A stretch of 64,000 nucleotides of DNA, from the NCBI GenBank assembly GCA_963754955.1, contig CAVWHY010000009.1:620001-684000 (forward strand), written 5' to 3'. Position 1 is the first letter of the stretch. Each line of letters opens with the position of its first letter. A program made the translations under genes and the position numbers. Shown piece by piece: positions 17,475-25,113 of this stretch. A model generated the notes under the pieces. The model made no database searches. It saw only the letters and a program-made list of their open reading frames with translations, and was not told the DNA's origin. The DNA is from CAVQJU01 sp963754955. Its GTDB lineage: Bacteria; Acidobacteriota; Vicinamibacteria; Vicinamibacterales; CAVVIG01.

Positions 17475-17568
17475 TGGTCATCTAATCATCTGGTCATCTG
17501 TCATCGTTGGAAAATCTGGCAAATCTTCCAATTGATCAACGATGACCAGATGACCAAATGACCAGATG
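17475..17568. repeat. TGGTCATC inverted-arm element, copy A
   Basis: Left arm of degenerate TGGTCATC units, a core containing CAATTGATCAAC, and a right arm with the complement (GATGACCAGATGACC). It aligns along its whole length to the element at 32871-32960, so this is a dispersed ~90-base repeat family, able to form a long hairpin. It lies between the fkbM stop and the dinB start. Confidence 0.8.
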
Positions 17569-17611
17569 TTTTGGTGCGCCTATCCGTATACGCCGGCGCG
17601 CTCGAAAGAAT

Positions 17612-18359
17612 TTACCGGCTCAGGCGCGCGTAGACGTCCCCCGACCGCTGCCGGCCGCGAGGCGTGTCGAGGCTCGACAGCAGTTCTTTCCCGCTCAGCC
17701 ACGAGGCTGACTCCATCCGGAACGACTCGCCTGCCGACCAGTTGAAGGAGAACGTCCCGAGCTCGCCAAGGCGACCCACGCAGGCCCGCACTTCGGCCAG
17801 AGCGGCGGGCACGTACTCGAACGACAGCGCCGCCACGGGCTGCGTGAGGCCGGCCAGCACGGCCGGCTCCGCGCCCTCGACGTCGATTTTGACGAAAGCA
17901 GGCGCTCCCCATCTGGCGATCAGCTCGTCGAGGGTCGTCATCTCGACTTCGACGCGGCGGTTCCAGCGGACGCCGCCGAAGTCTGCCTCGCGCGATCGGG
18001 CATCGCGCCAGCCCGTGGCCACCGTCGTGACCGTCGGCGTCCTGTCGCTGATCGACAAGGACGCCTTCCCCACCGTCGCGCCGACGGCGGCCTCGACGAT
18101 CTCCACGCGCGGCGATCGACCGAACACGGCCTTCAGGAAGCGTGCGAAGTCCGGCTGAGGCTCGAGGGCGACAACGCGGCAGCCCAGCGCCGCGAAGGCG
18201 CGCGTACCGATTGCCGGCGTGCGCTCCCACGTCGAACACCAGGTCGCCGGTTTTGACGAAGCCCGCGTACAAGCGCCGGAGCCCGCGCTGCCGCCACGGA
18301 ATCGCGTGGTAGATTGCGACGGAGCGCGCCATCCCGATCAGGCGGTCGACGCGACTCAT
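17612..18359 (-). CDS. FkbM family methyltransferase, frameshifted
   Basis: N-terminal frame from ATG 18359 gives MSRVDRLIGMARSVAIYHAI and then the SAM motif GDLVFDVGAHAGN. The remainder lies in another frame: RAFAALGCRVVALEPQPDFA, then TTLDELIARWGAPAFVKIDV with EGAEPAVLAGL, ending RLSR at 17612. Removing one base near 18206 (AATCGGTACGCG) restores a continuous protein of about 248 residues reading GNRTRAFAALG. The KIDVEGAE block is diagnostic of FkbM O-methyltransferases. Either a sequencing indel or a recent mutation. It is divergent from the RibD-like gene with only 46 bases between starts. Confidence 0.8.
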
Positions 18360-18387
18360 CGCAGGGAACCCTCAATCGTGCGGCCGC

Positions 18388-18393
18388 TATAAT
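18388..18393 (+). promoter_or_regulatory. perfect TATAAT -10 box; near-leaderless start
   Basis: TATAAT at 18388-18393 is 12 bases before the GTG start at 18406, so the RibD-like transcript would be leaderless or nearly so. No good -35 is seen. On the other strand TATGAT (about 18397-18402) could be the -10 of the divergent fkbM gene. Confidence 0.45.
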
Positions 18394-18405
18394 TCATCAT
18401 AGACA

Positions 18406-19378
18406 GTGCAGCCACCCACCAGCGCGGCCGGCGAACACACTGCGGATCGCACGTGGCGCATCACGCTCGCCGCAGCCGACCACGCCGATCGGCTGGCCGG
18501 CGCTGCCGAACCCGCCGCCTTTACCTGGGATGACGCCTCCGCGCGGCTGCGAGGCGTGACGATCGGGCATCCGGACGCAATCGTCATCTGGCAGCCCGGC
18601 AGCGGCTGGAGCGCCTGCCTTCCGGCCGGCGATCCGGCCGGCGGTCTGCTCGACTTGTACCTGCCGATTTGCAGCGCGACGGCGGCGAAACCTGTCGCGA
18701 TCGGCCACCTGGGCCAGAGCCTCGACGGTTTCATCGCGATGCACACGGGCGAGTCGCAGTTTGTAACCGGTCCCGAGAACATACTCCACCTGCACCGCAT
18801 GCGCGCGCTCTGCGATGTCGTGGTCGTCGGCGCCGGTACCGTCGCGGCCGACAACCCGCAGCTCACCACGCGCCACGTGGCAGGCCCCAACCCGCTGCGC
18901 GTCGTCTTCGACCCCAGCCGGCGCCTGGCGGAGCGAATACCGTGTCTTCGACGACGCCGACGCGCCGACTGTATACGCATGCACACGGACGCTCATCGCC
19001 GCCGGCGAAACGCATTTCGGCCGCGCCACGATCCTCGGCCTCGACGCGGGATCCGCCGGCGAACAGGTGGTCGAGCTGCTGAGCGCGCTGCGCGACCGCG
19101 GCGGTCGCCGAATCTTCGTGGAAGGCGGCGGCGTCACGGTGTCGGCCTTTCTCGAAGCGAACCTGCTCGATCGCCTGCATGTGGCCATCGCGCCGCTCAT
19201 TATCGGCGACGGCCGACCGGCCATTCGGCTGCCGCCGCGCGCGACGCTCAGCGACTGCCATCGGCCACGTTACCGCGTGTTTCGCATGGGCGGCGACGTG
19301 CTGTTCGACTGCGATCTGAGATCCGGCGACGGGTTTGTTGAACAAATCGATACTACGGTTGTGAACCGCGTGATCTGA
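18406..19378 (+). CDS. RibD C-terminal domain (dihydrofolate-reductase fold) protein, frameshifted
   Basis: Starts at GTG 18406 (MQPPTSAAGEHTADRTW). The first frame carries an N-terminal extension and then GHLGQSLDGFIAMHTG and VVVVGAGTVAADNPQLTTR, the NADPH-binding half of a RibD_C reductase. The second half (EYRVFDDADAPTVYACTRTL, GGRRIFVEGGGVTVSAFLEA, LDRLHVAIAPLIIGDG) lies in another frame to 19378. The switch is near 18928 (CTGGCGGAGCG). The restored protein is about 323 residues. RibD_C reductases reduce ribosylamino-pyrimidines in riboflavin synthesis, but related ones act in other pathways. With a pterin-synthase-like enzyme 3 kb away and no full riboflavin operon, a specialised pathway is more likely. 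Confidence 0.75.
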
Positions 19379-19502
19379 TCCGAAACACTGGCCGCCCACT
19401 TGTCTTGCTCTCCGATTCTGGCTCGAGAAGCCTGCCGGCGGGCCGGAAATCCGAAAGCCGGGTAGTGGTAGACAGAGCGAGGGGTTGAGTAGGATCGATA
19501 GG

Positions 19503-20908
19503 GTGTTCCAAACGCGCTGTCTGATTGCCGCCATCGTGTTGACGACCGTACCCTGTGGCGGCCAAAGTGCTTCGGCCCGCGCCCGCCCCCGGCTGACGGC
19601 CAATCGCCAGGTTCGTCGATTTCGGTGGTGGGCACGGAACGACTGGGCTGGTGGAACCAGGTTACCTCGGACGCGGCTGAGGCCTCAGGCTTGCGGTTCA
19701 GCGCGTACGTTGACGACGTGCCTGTTGCTCTCAATGCCCGCTGCCAGCAGGCAGGCACGGCATTCACATGCGCGGCTTCCCTGCCATCGCATGTTACCGG
19801 GGCCCATCGTCTGGAACTGACAGCAACTGCCGCCGGACTCGAGAGTGGCCGCTCGGCGCCCATCTACCTGACGATGGCCCCGGTAAAGACAGCTCCTGTC
19901 CGCTCAGGGGCCGTTTCGAGTGTGGTCACAACTCTTGGTGGCACGCGCGTCATCGTCGACACTATCGCGACCGGCCTCGACACGCCCTCCGCGCTCGCGA
20001 TGACGGCCGATGGGCGCATCTTTGTCGCTCAGGCTTCAGGTGACGTGTCTGTGTGGCAGGGAAATCAGCTCCTTTCGGCACCGGCTCCTGCCCTTCGCGA
20101 TGCTCAGCGCGTCGCTGGCGCCGGGCTGATCGGAATGACGCTTGATCCGCAGTTTGGATCGAACCACCGCGTCTATCTGGCGTACGTAGGACGTCGTGGC
20201 GACGGGACTCCGGTCAACCGAATCGTTCGATTTCGCGAATTGAACAACGTCCTGGGTGAAGCCGTAGTCATCCTCGAAGATGCTGTTGCCGTCGTCGCGC
20301 CGCGACCGCCCCGGATTCGGTTTGGACCCGACCAGAAGTTGTACGTCGCGTTTCCTGCAGCCGACTGGTCCACTGTAGACAGCTTTGCCTCTTACGCTGG
20401 AAAGATTCTCCGACTGAATGACGACGGGACAACTCCGAGCGACAATCCCCGGTCTTCCCCCATCATCTCCACCGGCCACGTTGCAACAGCTGGTTTCGAC
20501 TGGCAGCCGAAGAGTGGGCGTTTATGGCTGGCCGAATATGACCGGCAGGGCCGTGACGTCCTCGGTTTCTTGTCGCCTGCCTTTGAGACTTCACTGGCTG
20601 CTGTACTCGACTCGGCGATGGCTGCCTCGGGCGCCGCGTTCTATTCCGCGACCGCGTTCCCCGCCTTTACCAATGACTTGTTCGTTGCGGGCGCAGCTGG
20701 TCAACATGTCCAACGTGTTCATTTCGATCCTCGCGATCCAAGTCGCGTCGAGTCCACTGAGCGGCTGCTCGACGGGCAGTTCGGCCGCCTGAGCGACGTC
20801 ATGGCTGGGTCTGACGGCCTGCTGTATGTGTGCACGAGCAACCGAGGCGTCTCGTCGGCCGCAGCCAATGACGACCTGCTTCTGAGGCTTAGCCCGGCGA
20901 GACCCTAG
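19503..20908 (+). CDS. PQQ-type sugar dehydrogenase (GSDH fold), secreted, frameshifted near start
   Basis: The main frame (about 19600-20908) is a beta-propeller of the glucose/sorbosone dehydrogenase family: DTIATGLDTPSALAMTADGR, GLIGMTLDPQFGSNHRVYLA, RFGPDQKLYVAF and GKILRLNDDGT are characteristic blades. An N-terminal all-beta region (GTERLGWWNQVTSDAAE) precedes it. The likely start and signal peptide (GTG 19503, VFQTRCLIAAIVLTTVPCGG) are in another frame; a one-base change around 19560-19595 joins them. Whether it binds PQQ or is only a propeller cannot be decided: the catalytic histidine of soluble GSDH is not clearly placed. Converges with the methyltransferase gene, 4 bases between stops. 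Confidence 0.75.
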
Positions 20909-20912
20909 GGAC

Positions 20913-21728
20913 TCACGTCAGCCAGGCCGCAAGCTCCTCATGGCCAACGGTGAGACGCGACTGGCCGGCGGCCACGTGCGCGAGGCGCCGGGCTCTCCAG
21001 TCACGAAAGAGCGCCGCACGTTCCGGTGCCATCGTCTCAGCCGCTTCTGCCCAGTCATCGATAAGCAGGCTCTGGAGCTCCGGAACATCTGCTGCGAGCC
21101 TCCAGTCGCTTCGCGCACGTTGCACCTCGTAGCCAAGCGCCGCAAACGCATTCGACGCGAACTCCGACGCCTCCGGCCCGAGCGCCGGCCCGAATCCCTT
21201 GTCGATCCGTTGATGGCGATTCACCAGCTCACGGACGGTCTCGTCCTCAAGTTCTTCAGGCGAACAATGAAAGTCACCGTCGTACGTCAGCGCAAACAGG
21301 ACGGCTGCGCGGGCATCGCCACACCGACGTGCGAGCGCCTCAAGCCAGCGCTCGGAGACGAGGTCGAGCAGCGCGGATGCGGTGACGAGGTCCCGGCCTT
21401 CACAGAGGTTGTCGGCCGCGGGGTCGAACGCCCCCGCGAGATCGATCAGGCGCGTTTCGACTCGATCAGACGGCCCGATGTGCAACGGGACGCGAGCCAG
21501 CAGCGCCGCGTCGTTGTCCGCTAATAGCCAGTGCCGATTTCGCCGATCCCCCGCAAGGCACCCTGCGAGGTATCTAACGTTGGCTCCCGTGCCGGCCGCC
21601 AGGTCGAGGATGCGAACCTCGGTGGCGCCCCCGAGACGATCCAGAACGGCGGCCGTCAGCGCCGCTGAACGCGCGCGCGCATCGGACGGCTCGCGGAGGG
21701 CGAGCCAGTCGGCGCTGAACCCTCCCAT
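20913..21728 (-). CDS. SAM-dependent methyltransferase
   Basis: 271 residues from ATG 21728, whose A is shared with the stop codon of the upstream glycosyltransferase (TGATG), so translation is coupled. Class I methyltransferase motifs are ILDLAAGTGANVRYLAG (motif I), WLLADNDAALLA, and DLVTASALLDLVSERWLEAL. The C-terminal part has FALTYDGDFHCSPEE and LLIDDWAEAAE. This subfamily is, to my knowledge, found beside GT4, pterin-synthase-like and zinc alcohol dehydrogenase genes in other bacteria. No characterised product is known to me. Confidence 0.82.
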   Translation of the reverse strand: MGGFSADWLALREPSDARARSAALTAAVLDRLGGATEVRILDLAAGTGANVRYLAGCLAGDRRNRHWLLADNDAALLARVPLHIGPSDRVETRLIDLAGAFDPAADNLCEGRDLVTASALLDLVSERWLEALARRCGDARAAVLFALTYDGDFHCSPEELEDETVRELVNRHQRIDKGFGPALGPEASEFASNAFAALGYEVQRARSDWRLAADVPELQSLLIDDWAEAAETMAPERAALFRDWRARRLAHVAAGQSRLTVGHEELAAWLT

Positions 21729-22813
21729 CAGCCCAGCACCCGGCTCAGCACGGCGTCCATCCTGTTCGCCGCATCGTCCCACGTCGGCAGCCTGTCGCGC
21801 ACGTGGCGGGCGCCGGCCGCCAGCCGCTGACGAACGCCCGAGTCGCCCAACACGCTCGACAAGGCCCGCGCGAACCCCTGCACGTCGCCCGGCGGGACGA
21901 CGATCCCCGCCGTGCCGCCCACGAGATCGCCGATCGCACCAGTCTTCGTGCTGACGACGGGGAGCCCGCGCGCCAGCGCCTCGGCGACGGCCATTCCATA
22001 TCCTTCGTACAGTGTCGGCAGCACGAACACGTCGGCTGACGCATAGAACGGCGGCAGCGTGGCCGCCGTCGCCTCGCCCGCAAATATGATCTGCCCGTCA
22101 AGATTCAGCGTCCGCGCCAGCGTACGCAGCGTCTCCGCCATCGTCTGGATGCCGTTCGAGGCTCCCCACGCACGTCAACCGCCAGTTTCGCTCCGGGATC
22201 GAGGCCAGCGCGTGAAACAGCAATTCGTGGCCCTTTCGCGGAGCAAGTGCGGCCACGCACAGCAGGTGCACCGCGCCGCCGCCCGATCCCGCGCGCGAGG
22301 GGTGCCGGATCCGTGCCCGGCTCGACGACGTCGATTCGATCCTCCGCCACGCCGTAGGGTCGCAGGGCCTTCGCGGTGCCGCGGCTGGTCACGACGACGC
22401 GCCGGGCCGTCGCGAGCGCGCGCCGCTCGCTGACCTCGAGCGCCGCGGCGGCGTCCGCGCTGATCCCGGTTTCAGCCGCCAGCGGGTGATGCACGAGCGC
22501 GACGAGCCGCAGGCGGGCGGCTTCCCTTTCCGCTTCCTCCGGCATCGCGCCGAACGCGAGGCCGTCGGCGAGCACGATGCCGTCGTCGTCAATCGCCGCG
22601 AGAGCGCGACCGGCGTCAGCCAGTGCCTGCGGCGTCGGCGAACGGAAAGCTGTCGTGCAGTTCGCGGACGGTGACCGCCCAACCTCGCGCCGACAGGCCG
22701 GCGACCACGCGTCGATCGTAACCGTAGCCTCCGGTGAGGGTGTCGATGCGGCCCGGGACCAGCAGGACGAGTGATTTTCCGCTCAGGAGAGCCGGCCCTC
22801 GAACGCCGCCCAC
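21728..22813 (-). CDS. GT4-family glycosyltransferase, three frame breaks
   Basis: Four frame pieces together give a complete GT-B glycosyltransferase of about 360 residues. The first begins near GTG 22813 (SLVLLVPGRIDTLTGGYGYD, then GWAVTVRELHDSFPF). The second carries QALADAGRALAAIDDDGIVL, LVALVHHPLAAETG and VVVTSRGTAKALRPYGV. The third has VHLLCVAALAPRKGHELLFH and NWRLTCVGSLER. The last has IQTMAETLRTLARTLNL, then YEGYGMAVAEALARGLPVVS, the E-x7-E donor-binding motif. Breaks are near 22635, 22305 and 22165. It overlaps the end of the pterin-synthase-like gene by 31 bases and is coupled to the methyltransferase. Likely glycosylates the cluster's product. Confidence 0.75.
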
Positions 22814-23184
22814 GCGATGTGCGATTCGTGCAGCATCACGCGGAGGCTTTGAACGGCGCCCGCGCCGGCGCCGAGATCACCGCGGCGAATGGCAGCCGCC
22901 ATCGCGTCGAAGATCCTCTTCGCGAGAAACTCGGTCGTCGTGTTCAGCCCCTTGAATGCTGCGACGTCGTCGAGATTGCGGTAGTTCAGGTCCGCGAGTA
23001 TCACGCGCAGCGTCTGGCTGGCGCGCCCGATGTCTACAACGATGTTGTCAGCGTCGAGATCAGGACGGCGGAACTCGACGTCCACCACGAACGTCGCGCC
23101 GTGGAGCGCCTGCGCCGGGCCAAACACTTCGCCGCGAAAACTGTGCGCGACCATCACGTGATCGCGCACGCACACGCTGTACAT
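22783..23184 (-). CDS. 6-pyruvoyl-tetrahydropterin synthase / QueD-like enzyme
   Basis: 133 residues from ATG 23184, with GAGAGG 8 bases upstream. Zinc-binding histidines are in VMVAHSF (first) and in the LHGATFVVDVEF block (the H-x-H region, here reduced to LHGATF). Conserved parts are DNIVVDIGRASQTLRVILAD, LNYRNLDDVAAFKGLNTTTEF, and the catalytic region MLHESHIAWAAFEG. It keeps NPTTE-like NTTTEF found in the family. The classical second ligand pair H-x-H appears as HGA, so metal binding may differ. It probably converts dihydroneopterin triphosphate, from GTP cyclohydrolase, to a 6-substituted pterin. It is not next to queC/queE, so queuosine synthesis is unlikely here. Confidence 0.8.
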   Translation of the reverse strand: MYSVCVRDHVMVAHSFRGEVFGPAQALHGATFVVDVEFRRPDLDADNIVVDIGRASQTLRVILADLNYRNLDDVAAFKGLNTTTEFLAKRIFDAMAAAIRRGDLGAGAGAVQSLRVMLHESHIAWAAFEGRLS

Positions 23185-23210
23185 ATGGGAGCCTCTCGAA
23201 GGGTCAAAGT

Positions 23211-23253
23211 TCATGGTTCAGGGTTCAGGGTTAGGGTTCAAGGTTCAGGGTTC
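23211..23253. repeat. GGTTCAGGGTTCAGGG direct-repeat patch
   Basis: Degenerate 7-base units (GGTTCAG, GGGTTAG, GGTTCAA) between the alcohol dehydrogenase and the pterin-synthase-like gene. The patch encodes the last residue and the stop codon of the dehydrogenase. Confidence 0.7.
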
Positions 23254-24223
23254 ATAACGCACGCGGTGGCACAACGCGTCGCGCGTGCCGTCCGCCAGGT
23301 CCGCCATCACCTGCGGCAGTGAGTCGAAGTCCGACTCGCCGGTGATGAGCACGTCGAGGGCCGGGTCGGCGAGCGACGCCAGCGCGAACGCCATCCGGCG
23401 CCGGAAGTCCCAGCGCCCGCGCTGCGACGAGGCGACGGTGCCGACCTGCGACGATTTGATCGTCAGGCGGCCGGCATGAAAGGCCTGACCCAGCGGAAGC
23501 GAAACAGCCTGATCGCCATACCAGCTGAGCTCGACGATCGTCGTCTCGAACGCGGCGATGCGCAGCGCAAGCGCAAGGCCGGCCGCCGATCCGCTCGCGT
23601 GCACGACGACATCCGCGCCCCCGGCGACGGCCTCCGGCTCCACGAAACGCACGCCGAGCGCCCCCGCCACGGCTGCGCGTTTCGGGTTGACGTCGACGAG
23701 CTCGACGTCGCAGCCGTGAATGCGTCCCGCGAGCCACGCCACGAGGCTTCCGACCGTGCCTGCGCCGACCACGACAACGCGGTCGCCAATCCGCGGGCTC
23801 GCATCCCACAGGCCGTTGATCGCGGTCTCGAGGTTGGCAGCCAGCACGGCTCTCTGCGGCGGAACCGCCGGCGGAATGGGATGGACGGCCGATGCCGGCA
23901 CGACGTAGCGGGTCTGATGCGGGTACAGCGAGAACACATGCCGGCCCGTGCAGATCGCCGGGGCCGCGCTCGACGATGCCGACGCTCGCGTAGCCGTACT
24001 TGATCGGAGCCGGAAACGCACCGGACTGAAACGGCGCCCTCATGCGCTCGTGCTCGCTCGGCGGCACCCGTCCGCGGAAGACGAGCGCCTCGGTGCCCCG
24101 GCTGATGCCGCTGTACAACGCGCGTACCACGACGTCGTCTGGCGAGGGCGGCGGCAGCGCCTCGCGCCGAATCTCCCCGATGCCCGGCGAGGCGACCCAG
24201 AACGCGCGCGCGTCGTCATTCAT
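23245..24223 (-). CDS. zinc-binding alcohol dehydrogenase (MDR), frameshifted
   Basis: N-terminal frame from ATG 24223 (MNDDARAFWVASPG, LPPPSPDDVVVRALYSGISR, GTEALVFRGRVPP). The remainder lies in a second frame: GRHVFSLYPHQTRYVVPA, then the Rossmann block DRVVVVGAGTVGSLVAWLAG, VVHASGSAAGLALAL, ELSWYGDQAVSLPLGQAFH and SSQVGTVASSQRGRWDFRRR. One surplus base near 23944 (CACGGGCCGGCATG) separates them. GISRGTE replaces the usual catalytic-zinc Cys segment, a hallmark of this MDR subgroup, which in my knowledge of gene neighbourhoods travels with 6-pyruvoyl-tetrahydropterin-synthase-like and GT4 genes. Restored length about 326 residues. Confidence 0.8.
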
Positions 24224-24269
24224 CGGCGTCAATTCTGGAGCTTTTCGCCGGCACGTTACAATCCCGAAC

Positions 24270-25010
24270 GTGAACCTGCGGAGTCGGGTTGCGGCCGCCG
24301 GCGCGCTCGCGTGCGCCGCCGTCGCAGTCCTCGCGATCCTCGCGCGCGGCGCGCTGCCGGTTGACGGCTTCTACGCGGCGAAAGCCGCCGCGACGCTCGC
24401 AGTCGTGACGATCATCGCCGCCTGGACGGCCGGCGCGCATCATCCCTTCTCCCGCTTCGGCCCCGCCAACCAGATGACGCTCGCGCGGGCAGCGCTCGTC
24501 GCGCTCGTCGCGGGTTTCGTCGGCGAGCCCGCCGTGGCGTCCGTCGCGGCTGCTGCCGTGTGGCTTGCGGTGATCGTGGAATTGCTCGACGGCGTGGACG
24601 GCTGGCTCGCGCGGCGCAGCAGCCTCTCCAGCGCGTTCGGCGCGCGGTTCGACATGGAAGTGGACGCGCTGCTGATCATGGTCCTGGCCGTCCTCGCGTG
24701 GCAGCATGGCAAAGCGGGAAGCTGGGTGCTGTTGTCGGGCCTGCTGCGCTACGCGTTCGTCGCGGCCGGATGGGTTCTGCCGTGGGTCTCGCGTCCGCTG
24801 CCGCCCAGCCGGCGGCGTCAGACCGTGTGCGTCGTCCAGATTGCGGGCCTCTGCATGGCCGTTGCGCCCATCATCCCGGCGGACGCCAGCGCACCCGTGG
24901 CGGCCGTCTCGCTTGCTGCGCTGGGTGCCTCGTTCCTGGTGGACGTGGTGTGGCTCTGGCGCACTAGACAGACGTCAGCTCGTGCCCCAGCTTTTCCTTC
25001 TTCGTCCTGA
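24270..25010 (+). CDS. CDP-alcohol phosphatidyltransferase family membrane protein
   Basis: 246 residues from GTG 24270. The active-site motif is present as DGVDGWLARRSSLSSAFG followed by ARFDMEVDA, fitting D-G-x2-A-R-x8-G-x3-D-x3-D with minor variation. About six hydrophobic segments follow the family pattern. These enzymes transfer a phospho-alcohol from a CDP-alcohol, usually in phospholipid synthesis. It is divergent from the alcohol dehydrogenase (46 bases between starts). The last ~45 bases overlap, antisense, a GTP cyclohydrolase II tail fragment, so its own C-terminus may have been altered by the same rearrangement. Confidence 0.85.
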   Translation: MNLRSRVAAAGALACAAVAVLAILARGALPVDGFYAAKAAATLAVVTIIAAWTAGAHHPFSRFGPANQMTLARAALVALVAGFVGEPAVASVAAAAVWLAVIVELLDGVDGWLARRSSLSSAFGARFDMEVDALLIMVLAVLAWQHGKAGSWVLLSGLLRYAFVAAGWVLPWVSRPLPPSRRRQTVCVVQIAGLCMAVAPIIPADASAPVAAVSLAALGASFLVDVVWLWRTRQTSARAPAFPSSS

Positions 25011-25089
25011 GGTAGCGCCGCGGGAGACGCGCCGTGCGGGAAAGCGCGCTCAGCGCTCCTCGCAGGCATGTGCGAATCTGATCCAACAT
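24964..25089 (-). pseudogene. GTP cyclohydrolase II (ribA) C-terminal fragment
   Basis: A 41-codon frame from ATG 25089 ends RRYLRTKKEKLGHELTSV. The block RYLRTKKEKLGH matches the extreme C-terminus of GTP cyclohydrolase II (RYL-x-TK-x-x-K-x-GH). The first half (MLDQIRTCLRGALSALSR) shows no match, and the zinc-binding and catalytic parts are absent, so this is most likely the remnant of a deleted gene. The residue match is short, so chance cannot be excluded. Its placement within a pterin-type cluster, where GTP cyclohydrolase would be the first enzyme, supports the reading. Confidence 0.45.
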
Positions 25090-25113
25090 AGAAGTAATTC
25101 TCTATCGTAGGAA

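Noticed and set aside
22783..23184. Calling the pterin-synthase-like gene queD
   Set aside because: No queC, queE or queF near it, and its partners are GT4, methyltransferase and ADH.
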